64,000 nt of DNA from the NCBI RefSeq assembly GCF_014207095.1, contig NZ_JACHBG010000002.1, positions 1 through 64,000 of the forward strand, read 5' to 3'. Below the pieces are notes generated by a model that saw nothing but the letters and a program-made list of their open reading frames with translations, made no database searches and was not told the DNA's origin. This document shows positions 63,888 to 64,000 of the stretch, piece after piece (the stretch's first letter is position 1; each line of letters begins with the position of its first letter). Made by a program: the position numbers and the translations under genes. Source of the stretch: Martinezella lusitana (GTDB taxonomy: Bacteria > Pseudomonadota > Alphaproteobacteria > Rhizobiales > Rhizobiaceae).

Positions 63888-64000
63888 TTATCTGCCGCCG
63901 ATCACGCCGATATAGTCGGAGACCCAGCGATGATAGGGCACGCATTCGCTCTGGCTGGTGCACTTGGCGACGGGGGTCTTCCAGAACTTGATCTTGTCGA
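63888..64000 (-). CDS. ydcS: ABC transporter substrate-binding protein, C-terminus (YdcS-like, truncated by window end)
   Basis: The last 37 codons of a minus-strand gene that continues beyond the window. The readable end includes KIKFWKTPVAKC, then YHRWVSDYIGVIGGR and a TAA at 63888-63890. FWKTP and the Cys pair (KCTSQSEC) match the C-termini of YdcS-type polyamine-binding proteins. The position ahead of ydcT fits the E. coli ydcSTUV-patD order. About 145 bp separate it from the ATPase gene. Confidence 0.75.
   Translation of the reverse strand, partial: DKIKFWKTPVAKCTSQSECVPYHRWVSDYIGVIGGR

Overview
The window looks like chromosomal DNA of a fast-growing Rhizobium (Hyphomicrobiales, Alphaproteobacteria). 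The evidence is high-GC coding sequence, the block hisD - UPF0262 - low-molecular-weight phosphatase - infA - maf - yacG, an Omp25-type surface barrel, smo-type polyol ABC genes, many solute-binding-protein transporters, and several families of intergenic palindromic repeats. Everything here was read by eye from the sequence; no database search was run.

Layout. 1-200: tail of an IS630-type transposase and a palindromic repeat. 0.2-7.4 kb: a metallophosphoesterase, a VOC protein, a divergent SDR/LysR pair, a four-carbon acid-sugar module (DUF1537 kinase plus PdxA2-type dehydrogenase), a small unknown protein and D-Ala-D-Ala ligase. 7.7-10.4 kb: an outer-membrane barrel, then a gene-poor stretch with a cysteine-rich Sel1 protein, ending at tRNA-Thr(GGT). 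10.5-16.9 kb: core genes murA, DUF2948, hisD, UPF0262, phosphatase, infA, maf, yacG, tRNA-Phe(GAA). 17.2-22 kb: the prkA-yeaH-spoVR stress operon. 22-28.5 kb: an MFS exporter, an unknown membrane-anchored protein, cutC-ROK kinase and a two-component system.

28.6-39.4 kb is a polyol region: FucU-type mutarotase, SorC-type regulator, SmoEFGK ABC importer, long-chain polyol dehydrogenase, HAD phosphatase, FGGY pentulose kinase and RpiR regulator. It supports uptake of a sugar alcohol, oxidation to a ketose and phosphorylation. 39.5-45.2 kb holds an EI24/CysZ-like protein, endonuclease III, a DUF2244 protein, an Ada-like methyltransferase, a second SorC-type regulator and transaldolase.

45.2-58.4 kb is the most unusual part. 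Two divergent arms face an IclR-type regulator and an 18-bp perfect palindrome. The left arm encodes a lactonase-like amidohydrolase, a MaoC-fold protein with an altered active site and a CaiB/BaiF CoA-transferase. The right arm encodes a complete ABC importer, an enolase-superfamily dehydratase, a RhaM-type mutarotase, a Gfo/Idh/MocA oxidoreductase, a second MaoC protein, a solute-binding-protein-fold protein with no signal peptide, and an SDR. Acid-sugar enzymes and CoA-thioester enzymes are thus combined in one apparent regulon whose substrate I cannot name. 58.4-64 kb: DUF1345 and DUF1328 membrane proteins, then a ydcSTUV-patD-like putrescine/aminobutyraldehyde locus truncated by the window end.
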